A stretch of 64,000 bases of DNA from an uncultured Dehalococcoidia bacterium (GTDB lineage Bacteria; Chloroflexota; Dehalococcoidia; Lucifugimonadales; UBA3495): NCBI GenBank assembly GCA_951812535.1, contig CATOSK010000006.1, positions 310,001 to 374,000 on the forward strand, read 5' to 3'. The notes under the pieces were generated by a model. The model was not told where the DNA came from, ran no database searches, and saw only the letters and a list, made by a program, of their open reading frames with translations. Positions 47,921 to 56,175 of this stretch are shown here, one piece after another (within the stretch, counting starts at the first letter, position 1; each line of letters opens with the position of its first letter). The translations under genes and the position numbers were made by a program.

Positions 47921-49408
47921 TTACGGGGACGGAGTTTCCGGCTGCTCTTCAGCGGGTTGTTCCGGTGTAATTTCGCTGGCGGCTTCTTCCCCGGATTCAG
48001 CGCTGCCGGATGGTGCGGCGCCGTCATCCGTGCTTTCCACCGCCTCCGTGGAATCCCCTCCGCTTCCTGCCCGCGCGATTTCCACCAGCCGCGAGATAAT
48101 TTTCTGGTTCAGCATGGAAGAACGAATGTTGTCCCGCACGGCTTCCGACGCAAACGCCCGGCGAAGTTGTTCCACCGACTCTCCGGCCGTCTCCAGCCGG
48201 GATTCGATCTCGGATTCCAGGTCCTCGTCCGAAACCTCGATTTCCTCTACCTGGGACAGCTTGCGCATCACCAGGTAACGGGTGAGCCTGTCGTTGGCGT
48301 TGGGGCGCAATTCGTCGAGGAACTCCTCCTCGGTTTTGCCGATGAACCGCAGGTAGGTGTTCATATCGAGGCGTTGGTTCTGGAGCATCTGCTCCCGCTC
48401 CCGCTGCATACTGTCCAGCTCGCGGCGGAACAGGGTCTCCGAAGCCTCCACTCGGGCCAGGCTGACCAGTTCGTCCAGGCTCTTGATTTCCAGTTCGCGG
48501 GCCGCCTCGGCCTCGGATTCTTCCGTCAAACGGCTTCGGACGTGCTCCAGGAGCGCATCGTAGGTCTCAAACCCTTCCCCGACGCCCTTGGCGAACTCGT
48601 CGTCCAGTTCAGGAAGGTTTTTTTCCTTGACCGACAGCACTTCCACGTGAAACTCGCAGTCCTTGCCGGCGAACTGGGGGCGGGGATAGTCATCGGGAAT
48701 CGTGAGGGTAAAGTCCTTGCTTTCCTCCTCGGTCATGTTTTCCAGGTGCTGCGCGAATCCGGGAAAGGGGAGGACGTTCGCTTCCTGGGGCACGTAGTCG
48801 ACGGCTTCGTCGTCCACCACCTGTTCCCCGTCGATGGTCCCCTGAACGTCCAAGTTCAGCAGGTCTCCGTACTGGACCGCCCGGTCGGCCGGTTCCCACG
48901 GGGCCGCTTCCTGCTGCAGGCGCTCGATGATCTCATCCACCTGCTCGTCGGTGATCTCCACCGGATTCTCTTCGACTCGTATGCTTTGGTAGTCTCCCAG
49001 GTCCACAACCGGTTCCAGGGGGACTACGGCCTTGAAGGAAAAAGGCTCGAGATCGTTCAGTTCGATCTCCGGCTCCACGAAGGCCTGCAGCCCCTCGTCC
49101 CGCAACACCTGGTCCAGGGTTTCGGGAATCATGAATTCCAGGGCTTCCTGGAGCAAAGCCGTCCTGCCCACGAAGCTCTCTACAATGGATCTGGGGGCCT
49201 TCCCCCGGCGGAACCCGGGAATCGACATCCTGCCCACCGACCGCCGGTAGGAACGGTCAATGAACGGGTCCTCATCCTGGGAGTCCATTTCGATAGTGAG
49301 GGTGACTTCTATGGTAGTGGCCGATTCTCTGGTAACCTTCACCAACAATTCTCCGGGAGCATCACAGCAGTACCCACTCGACACAACCGCTACGGCGGAT
49401 TTGCTCAA
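47921..49408 (-). CDS. tig: Trigger factor
   Basis: IPGFRRGKAPRSIVESFVG, FKAVVPLEPVVDLGDYQSI. Confidence 0.94.
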   Translation of the reverse strand: MSKSAVAVVSSGYCCDAPGELLVKVTRESATTIEVTLTIEMDSQDEDPFIDRSYRRSVGRMSIPGFRRGKAPRSIVESFVGRTALLQEALEFMIPETLDQVLRDEGLQAFVEPEIELNDLEPFSFKAVVPLEPVVDLGDYQSIRVEENPVEITDEQVDEIIERLQQEAAPWEPADRAVQYGDLLNLDVQGTIDGEQVVDDEAVDYVPQEANVLPFPGFAQHLENMTEEESKDFTLTIPDDYPRPQFAGKDCEFHVEVLSVKEKNLPELDDEFAKGVGEGFETYDALLEHVRSRLTEESEAEAARELEIKSLDELVSLARVEASETLFRRELDSMQREREQMLQNQRLDMNTYLRFIGKTEEEFLDELRPNANDRLTRYLVMRKLSQVEEIEVSDEDLESEIESRLETAGESVEQLRRAFASEAVRDNIRSSMLNQKIISRLVEIARAGSGGDSTEAVESTDDGAAPSGSAESGEEAASEITPEQPAEEQPETPSP

Positions 49409-49949
49409 GTGGGATGCCGAAATTATAGCATAAACGCCTTTCCGTCAACAGTTTGGATAGACCTCCCCGCACGTTGGGGAAGGTATGCAGCCTGTCCCCG
49501 GAGGCGCGTCCCTCCTTCCGGTTCCTCCGCCCTCCTGGCGCCTGGTCCACTCCTACGGCTCCGCGGGGAATGGCCCAACCGGGGATGTTGTCACTTTCTA
49601 AAACATCTCTAAAAACGTAAAAAAGTCTCGTTGACACCCGAAAGGCCGGATTGATAACTTGCCTTTGTGGATTGTGTGGTGGGGTTTGTGTGGCAAGACC
49701 TCCGGGTCACTCCCGCTCGATTGCCGGCCTGGCTGAGTCCAAAACTCAGCACTGCGCCGGTCTGCATCGGCCAACCTTCGCCCCGCGGAGGGCAACCGAA
49801 CCGATTCTTAACCGGGGCCGTCCCCTGGCGGCGTCATGGACAGTGGGGTCCGTAGAGAAACCCTGTCGTGCCGCCCGGGTAGTGCTTTTCAGCGTTTCCT
49901 TCGGCTCCCGGTCTCCAGCGTGTTGAGAGTGAGGTCCTGATTCGAAGGC

Positions 49950-50975
49950 ATGGTGTCTCTTGCGGCAATCGCCCAACGGCATTACGGGTCTGAACAATCC
50001 GGTACCGGCCGGCCTGTCCGGAGCCTCCAACCGGAGGCCCCGGTGAGCGGTTCCGCCGGTCATCAGCCCGTGCTGCTGCAGGAGACTGTGGAGCATTTGG
50101 CGGTGCGGTCGGGTGGTGTTTATTGTGACGGCACCCTCGGTGGAGGCGGACACGCTTCCGCCATCCTCGAGGCGTCGGCTCCTCAAGGTGTAGTGTTGGG
50201 AATCGAACTGGACCCTCGCTCTCTCTCTCGGGCACGCCGCCGGTTGGCGCATTATGGGGAACGGTTTGTCGGGGTTGCCGGCAACTATCGCAACGCCCCG
50301 GTCCTGGCCCGCGCCAACGGAGTCGAAAGGGTTGACGGCTTCCTGCTGGATCTGGGGTTCTCGTCTCTTCAGATCGACACCCCTGGCTATGGGCTAAGCT
50401 TTCAACGGGACGAACCCCTCGACATGCAGTACGACCCGGCAGGCGGCGCCCCGAACGCCCATGAAATCATCAACAGCTACGAGGAAGGGGAACTCGCCCG
50501 CATCTTCGGCGAATTTGGCGAAGACCCCAATGCCCGCCGCATTGCACGGGAGGTGGTCCGGAGGAGGCCATTGAACACCACGGCCGAGCTGGCCTCTCTC
50601 GTCGCAGGAGCTGTCCGGCCGGGACGCAACCGCCGAGTGAACCCAGCGACCCGGGTTTTTCAGGCCCTGCGGATTGCGGCTAACAATGAACTGGACAACC
50701 TCGCTCACGGACTTGATGCCGCGGTGGAATTGCTGAAGCCTGGCGGAAGGCTGGCGGTCATAAGCTATCACAGCCTGGAAGACCGCCTCGTAAAAAACGC
50801 TTTCGCCCGCTTCGCCGCCCGCTGCATCTGCCCTCCAGCGTTACCCCAGTGCGTCTGCCGGCACGCTCCCGAACTGGGCATCGTCAACCGGAGAATTATC
50901 CGGCCCGGGCCCGAGGAGTCCGCCGGGAATCCCAGGAGCCGCAGCGCCCGGTTGAGGGTCGCCCAGCGGTTGTGA
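49950..50975 (+). CDS. rsmH: 16S rRNA (cytosine(1402)-N(4))-methyltransferase
   Basis: HQPVLLQETVEHLAVRSGGVYCDGTLGGGGHASAIL, RVFQALRIAANNELDNL, ISYHSLEDRLVK. Confidence 0.95.
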   Translation: MVSLAAIAQRHYGSEQSGTGRPVRSLQPEAPVSGSAGHQPVLLQETVEHLAVRSGGVYCDGTLGGGGHASAILEASAPQGVVLGIELDPRSLSRARRRLAHYGERFVGVAGNYRNAPVLARANGVERVDGFLLDLGFSSLQIDTPGYGLSFQRDEPLDMQYDPAGGAPNAHEIINSYEEGELARIFGEFGEDPNARRIAREVVRRRPLNTTAELASLVAGAVRPGRNRRVNPATRVFQALRIAANNELDNLAHGLDAAVELLKPGGRLAVISYHSLEDRLVKNAFARFAARCICPPALPQCVCRHAPELGIVNRRIIRPGPEESAGNPRSRSARLRVAQRL

Positions 50976-51126
50976 ATCTACCCGGCCGAGAGGCCGGGCA
51001 CGTGGAGAGCCCCCCTGTGTTCCTCCCTCCCCCCTGGGTTGGAGGAACAAGGCTCCCAAACAATCAGGTGGCTTGCCATCGGGCCTTGCGAAGCTGCGCC
51101 CGGGCAAGTTGAAGGACGGAATCGAG

Positions 51127-52374
51127 TTGGCTAAGGCAATTTACTACAGCTCTGTCGACATCGGAACTAACAAGATCTGCTCCATCCTGGTCCGGATAGG
51201 CCCGGAGGGGGAACTGAAAGTCCTGGGCGCCGGCATCACTCCGTCACAGGGCGTCCATAAGGGAGTCGTCGAGAACGTGGCGGAAACCAGAGAGGCCATT
51301 GCCGCGTCTCTCGACGAATCCCAACGGTACGCCGGGTCCGGCGTGGTCCGTGGGGTGTTTGCAACAATCAGCGGTTCCCACATCAACTCGGTCAACACCA
51401 AGGCCGACCCCGGGGAAGGAGCCGAACCGGGCGGGCTTTCCGCGATGACTCTCCGCAATCTCATAGAAGCGGAGTTTCCCGGGTTCGACCGCTCCCAGCA
51501 AATGCTCCACGTCATACCCTACGGGTACGACGTGGATGGGTTATCGGGTGTCCGCGACCCGGCGGCTCTGAAAGCCGGCGAGTTTCAACTGGAGACCCAC
51601 GTCGTTCTGGGCGATGACCAGGCTGTCCAGAACTCGGTGAAGGCGGTCAGGAACGGCAAAACCACCGTGAACAGCCTGGTCACCCAGTCCATCGCCTCCG
51701 CCGAGGCCACGTTGACCGGAGACGAGCGCCAGATGGGAGTAATCCTGGTGGACATCGGCGCTGGTACCACCGACATCTCCATTTACCTGCACGGCCAGCC
51801 CTGGTACAGCGGCGTCCTGCCGGTGGGAGGCATCCAGATGACCCGGGACCTGGCCGTAGGTCTGCGCGTCCCCTACTACATCGCCGAGGAAATCAAGATC
51901 AAGTGGGGTCACGTCATGCCGGAAATGGTCGGCGCCGGCGAAGAGGTTGCCGTCCCGGGCTTCCAGGGTCAGCCGCCCCGCCTGGTCCGGCGCCGCGGCG
52001 TCTGCCAGCCTTTGACCCAACGGATGATCGAAATCATCAAGCTGGTGATGCTGCGCGTCAATCAGGCCGGTCTGCGCAGGCTTCCCATCGGGGGCATCGT
52101 CTTCACCGGCGGCGGAGCGGAAATCGAAGGCCTGAAGGAAATGGTGGACAACGCCCTCGGTGGACCGGTGCGAATCGCCACGCCCAGCCAGGTGGCCGGT
52201 CTGCCATCTCAACTTCGCAAGCCGGCCTATTCAGCCAGCGTAGGAGCCCTGCTCTGGGGCATCAAGCACGGGAGCGAACGCCGCAGGTACGACGACCGCG
52301 GCAAGTCCTCGACAGAGGGTCCCCGATCCCTGTTCCGTCGGTTCTCCAAACCTCGGGAAGAGGCGGTTGGATGA
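51127..52374 (+). CDS. ftsA: Cell division protein FtsA
   Basis: YSSVDIGTNKICSILVRIG...VILVDIGAGTTDISIY...GGIVFTGGGAEIEGL; start uncertain (51073 or 51127). Confidence 0.93.
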   Translation: MAKAIYYSSVDIGTNKICSILVRIGPEGELKVLGAGITPSQGVHKGVVENVAETREAIAASLDESQRYAGSGVVRGVFATISGSHINSVNTKADPGEGAEPGGLSAMTLRNLIEAEFPGFDRSQQMLHVIPYGYDVDGLSGVRDPAALKAGEFQLETHVVLGDDQAVQNSVKAVRNGKTTVNSLVTQSIASAEATLTGDERQMGVILVDIGAGTTDISIYLHGQPWYSGVLPVGGIQMTRDLAVGLRVPYYIAEEIKIKWGHVMPEMVGAGEEVAVPGFQGQPPRLVRRRGVCQPLTQRMIEIIKLVMLRVNQAGLRRLPIGGIVFTGGGAEIEGLKEMVDNALGGPVRIATPSQVAGLPSQLRKPAYSASVGALLWGIKHGSERRRYDDRGKSSTEGPRSLFRRFSKPREEAVG

Positions 52375-52459
52375 TGGGTGGTGGTCGCTAGAGGTCTGCC
52401 CCCGGCAACTGCCTGACCCAGCGCCCTCGTCTGCCAGGCGAGGCAAGAAGCGCCTCCAG

Positions 52460-52493
52460 GCCGGGCCGCTTTGCGGAAGCCGGGCCGCTTTGC
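52460..52493. repeat. Direct repeat GCCGGGCCGCTTTGC x2 (19-bp period) between ftsA and ftsZ
   Basis: Direct inspection. Confidence 0.85.
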
Positions 52494-52561
52494 CGGAGCA
52501 GACTATGGCCATGGGGCAGTCCAAGGGGAATCTCGGAAATTAATCGTTCGGAGGAACAAGA

Positions 52562-53716
52562 ATGTTACTGGATAATTCAGCTTCGTGGGAGTCCAACGGA
52601 GAAATCGGCGAGCGGCCGTCGAACCTCATTCCCGAAATTGCCCGCGGCGTCCCCATGATCAAGGTCATGGGCATTGGCGGCGGCGGCAGCAACGCGGTAA
52701 GCCGCATGTACAAGGAAAAGCTGCCCGTCGTCGAATACTACGCCCTCAACACCGACGCCCAGCACCTGTTCCGCTGCGACGTGGCCCACCGGGTCGCCCT
52801 GGGCCAGAATCTTACGCGGGGCTTGGGCGCCGGCGCCCAGCCTGAGCTGGGCCGGCAGGCTGCCGAAGAGACCCGCGGCGACATCCAGGCCGCCGTCGAA
52901 GGCGCTGACATGGTATTCCTGGCCGTTGGAATGGGCGGCGGCACCGGCACCGGCGCCGCTCCGGTCATCGCCCAGTTGGCCAAGGAAAGCGGAGCTCTCA
53001 CCATTGCCGTTGTCAGCCGGCCCTTTTCCTTCGAAGCCGCGGCCCGCCGGAAGAACGCCGAGGAAGGCATCAACCGCCTCAAGGACCACGTGGACACCCT
53101 GATTACCATTCCCAACGACCGGTTGCTCGAGCTCAACCACCAGCGGGACCAGGCCTTCACCTGGGAAGACGCCCTCAAGATGGCTGACTCGGTCCTGCAC
53201 CAGGGCATCCAGGCCATCGCCGAAGTGGTCACCGTTCCCGGGGAAATCAACGTCGACTTCGCCGACGTCAAGACCATCCTTTCCGGGGCCGGCCCCGCTT
53301 GGATGGCCATTGGGAAGGGCAAGGGTGAAAACCGGGCTGCCGACGCCGCCAAGATGGCTACCCGAAGTCCCCTCCTCGACATCGCCATGGATGGCGCCCG
53401 CCGCATCCTCTTTGTCATCACCGGCGGTTCCAGCCTCACCCTCCAGGAGGTCCAGGACGCGGCCCGGGTCATCGAGGAAGTGGCCGACCCCGACGCCAAC
53501 ATCATCTTCGGCACCAGCCGTGATCCGCGCCTGGATGACGAGGTCAAGATGACCATGGTCGCCGCCGCCTTTCCTCTCATAAACGACACCCAGCAAATGC
53601 AGGAGGCTGAGTTGCAGCGGCTCCTCCAGGACGTTTCCCCGCAGGTGGAAGAAGATTTGGACGTTCCCAGCTTCCTGCGCAAGGGTTCCAGCGGGAGGAG
53701 GGGTTTCTTCAGGTAA
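52562..53716 (+). CDS. ftsZ: Cell division protein FtsZ
   Basis: IKVMGIGGGGSNAVSRM, GMGGGTGTGAAPVIAQLAKE. Confidence 0.97.
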   Translation: MLLDNSASWESNGEIGERPSNLIPEIARGVPMIKVMGIGGGGSNAVSRMYKEKLPVVEYYALNTDAQHLFRCDVAHRVALGQNLTRGLGAGAQPELGRQAAEETRGDIQAAVEGADMVFLAVGMGGGTGTGAAPVIAQLAKESGALTIAVVSRPFSFEAAARRKNAEEGINRLKDHVDTLITIPNDRLLELNHQRDQAFTWEDALKMADSVLHQGIQAIAEVVTVPGEINVDFADVKTILSGAGPAWMAIGKGKGENRAADAAKMATRSPLLDIAMDGARRILFVITGGSSLTLQEVQDAARVIEEVADPDANIIFGTSRDPRLDDEVKMTMVAAAFPLINDTQQMQEAELQRLLQDVSPQVEEDLDVPSFLRKGSSGRRGFFR

Positions 53717-53760
53717 GCTCGACGGTAGGGCCAGGACCCGTTTCAGGGTCCGGCCACCCG

Positions 53761-53848
53761 GTGGGGCGCCGGCCGGCTCGGCGGGTCAGGACGGTGTGGA
53801 AAACGGGCGAAAGTCGCCCGGGGTTTGCGAGCCATTCCGGCGCCTCAC
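53761..53848 (+). ncRNA. Candidate structured RNA (nested three-helix hairpin), strand tentative
   Basis: P1 53761-53772/53837-53848 (12 bp, one G-U), P2 53775-53780/53828-53833, P3 53804-53810/53814-53820. Confidence 0.4.
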
Positions 53849-54006
53849 GTGATACCCTGTTCGTGGTTTGGGTCACAAACCAGCCCCGCAGTCAAGCACC
53901 GAAAGCCGGATTCGGTCCCGGCTCAACCAGGAGTAATATTCTCGGAGGCCTGCACGGACTAGTTCCCATTATCTACTGCAACAGTTAGGCGCCGAGAACC
54001 ACATTT

Positions 54007-54038
54007 GAGGCCGTCCCCGTTCGGGGGCGGCCTCCTCA
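54007..54038 (+). terminator. Terminator-like hairpin
   Basis: GAGGCCGTCCCCGTTCGGGGGCGGCCTC then pyrimidine-rich stretch. Confidence 0.6.
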
Positions 54039-54234
54039 ATTCTCCCTCCAATTTTCTTCCGCTATTCCTGTCAACCCCCGCAACCCGCGAAACTTCGCGG
54101 GATTTTTGTATTGACAGCATCTTGGCTGTCGAAATAGAATCTCGCTACCATAAGTTGTGGTCATTGAACGGGCCAATACAACATTTGGTGTTTCTTAGAA
54201 AACATTGAAAATAATCTAAGAAAGGGTGTGGGAG

Positions 54235-54753
54235 ATGCGGTGTCATGCTTGTGGGCACCCCAACTCCAGGGTTACCGACTCCAGGGAGACCGACAACGCC
54301 ATCCGCCGGAGACGGGAGTGCCGCCAGTGCGGGGTGAGGTTCACCACCTACGAGCGGGTTCACTCCACCGCTCTGATGGTTGCCAAGCAGGACTCCCGCC
54401 GGGAGGAGTTCGACCGGGAAAAGCTGACCAGCGGGATCCGCAAGGCCTGTGCCAAGCGTCCCATCCCATCCAGGGTAATCGAAAAAATGGCTGAGGATAT
54501 CGAGACCGAGATTCTCCGTTTGGGCCAGGGGGAGGTGTCATCCAAGTACATCGGAGCCATGGTGATGGACCGGTTGAAAAACCTGGACAGAGTGGCGTAC
54601 ATCCGTTACGCCAGCGTATACCGAGATTTCCAGGACATCGAGAGCTTTGAGCGTGTGGTGAGGGACCTCAGGGAAGACAATACCCAGCTCTCCTTGCCGG
54701 ACATAGGGCCGGATGCCCCACGGCGGCAGCGCCGCAGGCAGCCAGGCCAATGA
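54235..54753 (+). CDS. nrdR: Transcriptional repressor NrdR
   Basis: MRCHACGHPNSRVTDSRETDNAIRRRRECRQCGVRFTTYERV. Confidence 0.97.
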   Translation: MRCHACGHPNSRVTDSRETDNAIRRRRECRQCGVRFTTYERVHSTALMVAKQDSRREEFDREKLTSGIRKACAKRPIPSRVIEKMAEDIETEILRLGQGEVSSKYIGAMVMDRLKNLDRVAYIRYASVYRDFQDIESFERVVRDLREDNTQLSLPDIGPDAPRRQRRRQPGQ

Positions 54754-54836
54754 GCAGGCAACCCGAATCAACGCTCGACCAGGACGCATGACCCGGCCCG
54801 CGGGCCGGAGCGCCCTTTGTCAAGGAGAGATCGACC

Positions 54837-55085
54837 ATGAGTACCAGCGTTCCATACGCCGCTCTCGCCCGGCTTTTGACCCACAACAACCGGGTGCATG
54901 ACCTGGAAGAAATGTTGGACCACATGCACGTCCCGACCGATTACGCCGCCGAGTTGGATCCCCATGCCGAAGCCCTGGAGATAAACCCCTTCGCGGAGAT
55001 CCAGAACGAAATCGACCGGGAAGCCCGCGCCAGTCTCGTCACCGCCTGGTTGGTCATGCCCGCCCACCCGGAGGTTGAGGAATAG
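54837..55085 (+). CDS. Small hypothetical protein
   Basis: 82-aa ORF between nrdR and the next gene; AAGGAGAG upstream of ATG. Confidence 0.5.
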   Translation: MSTSVPYAALARLLTHNNRVHDLEEMLDHMHVPTDYAAELDPHAEALEINPFAEIQNEIDREARASLVTAWLVMPAHPEVEE

Positions 55086-55305
55086 CAGCCCTCTGCAAGC
55101 GTGTCCAAAATCGGTAATTTGGGGCTATTTCACATAATTCCTGTTATTATACATAATATAGTTTATCCATCTTTGCGCTTTGCGCACTTTGCGCATCCTG
55201 ACCCCATTACTGACATTTGGGCCGAGACGCAGCCAGCCAACTGGTGCTATATATAGGACACATTCAGAATCGTCCGACCCCCGAACAAGTTCATCAGGAG
55301 AAACC

Positions 55306-55806
55306 TTGACAGAACCCATCAAATACCAGATTCAGGCCGAATGTGAGCCGTCTCCCGCCCAATACGCCGGGGAAATCGTCGAGGCCCTGCGGTCAGCCTT
55401 CAATCTCACCGGGTATGAATGCTCCGGCGATTCTCTGACGGTCGAGTTGGAGTCCTCCCATCCCCTCGCCGACGGTGTCTTCAAGGACTTGGCCGACACC
55501 CTCATCGACCAGTTGACCGCCCGCCGGATCCGGCTCCGGTCCGGCGTCATCAACCGCGTTGACCATAACCCGCTGGGGACCTTCATCGGAGCGCTTGGCC
55601 GGCAGCTTCCCCAAAAAGCATTGCACACCGGGGCGGCTGTCTGCGAAAAGCTGACCGGATTCCCGGTTGCGCGCTCCCCGGGCGGTGCCCTGTCCGCCGG
55701 CCGCCTGGTGCCGGTAATGTTCTTCCACCGCGACGTGGTCCTCGACCTGCTCCTGTCGGCCAAGTCGCGCCGTCCCGCCTCCAACCCAGCCATGGCAGCC
55801 GACTGA
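55306..55806 (+). CDS. Hypothetical protein
   Basis: TTG start after CAGGAGAAACC, ~166 aa; no recognised family. Confidence 0.5.
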   Translation: MTEPIKYQIQAECEPSPAQYAGEIVEALRSAFNLTGYECSGDSLTVELESSHPLADGVFKDLADTLIDQLTARRIRLRSGVINRVDHNPLGTFIGALGRQLPQKALHTGAAVCEKLTGFPVARSPGGALSAGRLVPVMFFHRDVVLDLLLSAKSRRPASNPAMAAD

Positions 55807-55972
55807 TCCAGTAAAGCAGGCCGAGGCCTGCCCACGGAAAGGAACCACTAGGGAACAATCGCTCCGAGGGGAGAGGGAGTGTGACAGGGATAAAATGGGC
55901 CAGGCGCATCGACGCCGGAAATAAAGGGGTGATAGGGAACGGGTAGACGACCCAATGAGACTTCCAAGTGAA

Positions 55973-56006
55973 AAGGCCCCTTCGTTGCAGCGAAGGGGCC
56001 TTCTGT
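55973..56006 (+). terminator. Terminator-like hairpin
   Basis: AAGGCCCCTTCG-TTGCAG-CGAAGGGGCCTT. Confidence 0.7.
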
Positions 56007-56175
56007 TAATAGGAAGCAGTCGGGGCGTTCCCGGCCTGACCTCCCATCGGGACTGCCATAATTTATTACAAGGCAGGATTGGGGTCAAGGCCAGGACAGC
56101 CCGAAACGGAACGACTTACCATGTCTTCCTGAGAGGCTTTCCCTTCGCTTGGCTCCTCTTGTCGGGGGTTTAGTA

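Noticed and set aside
55900-56175. Cobalamin riboswitch upstream of the B12-dependent RNR
   Set aside because: Looked for the B12-box/GCCACTG-type conserved core and did not find it; only a terminator hairpin for the upstream gene is visible.
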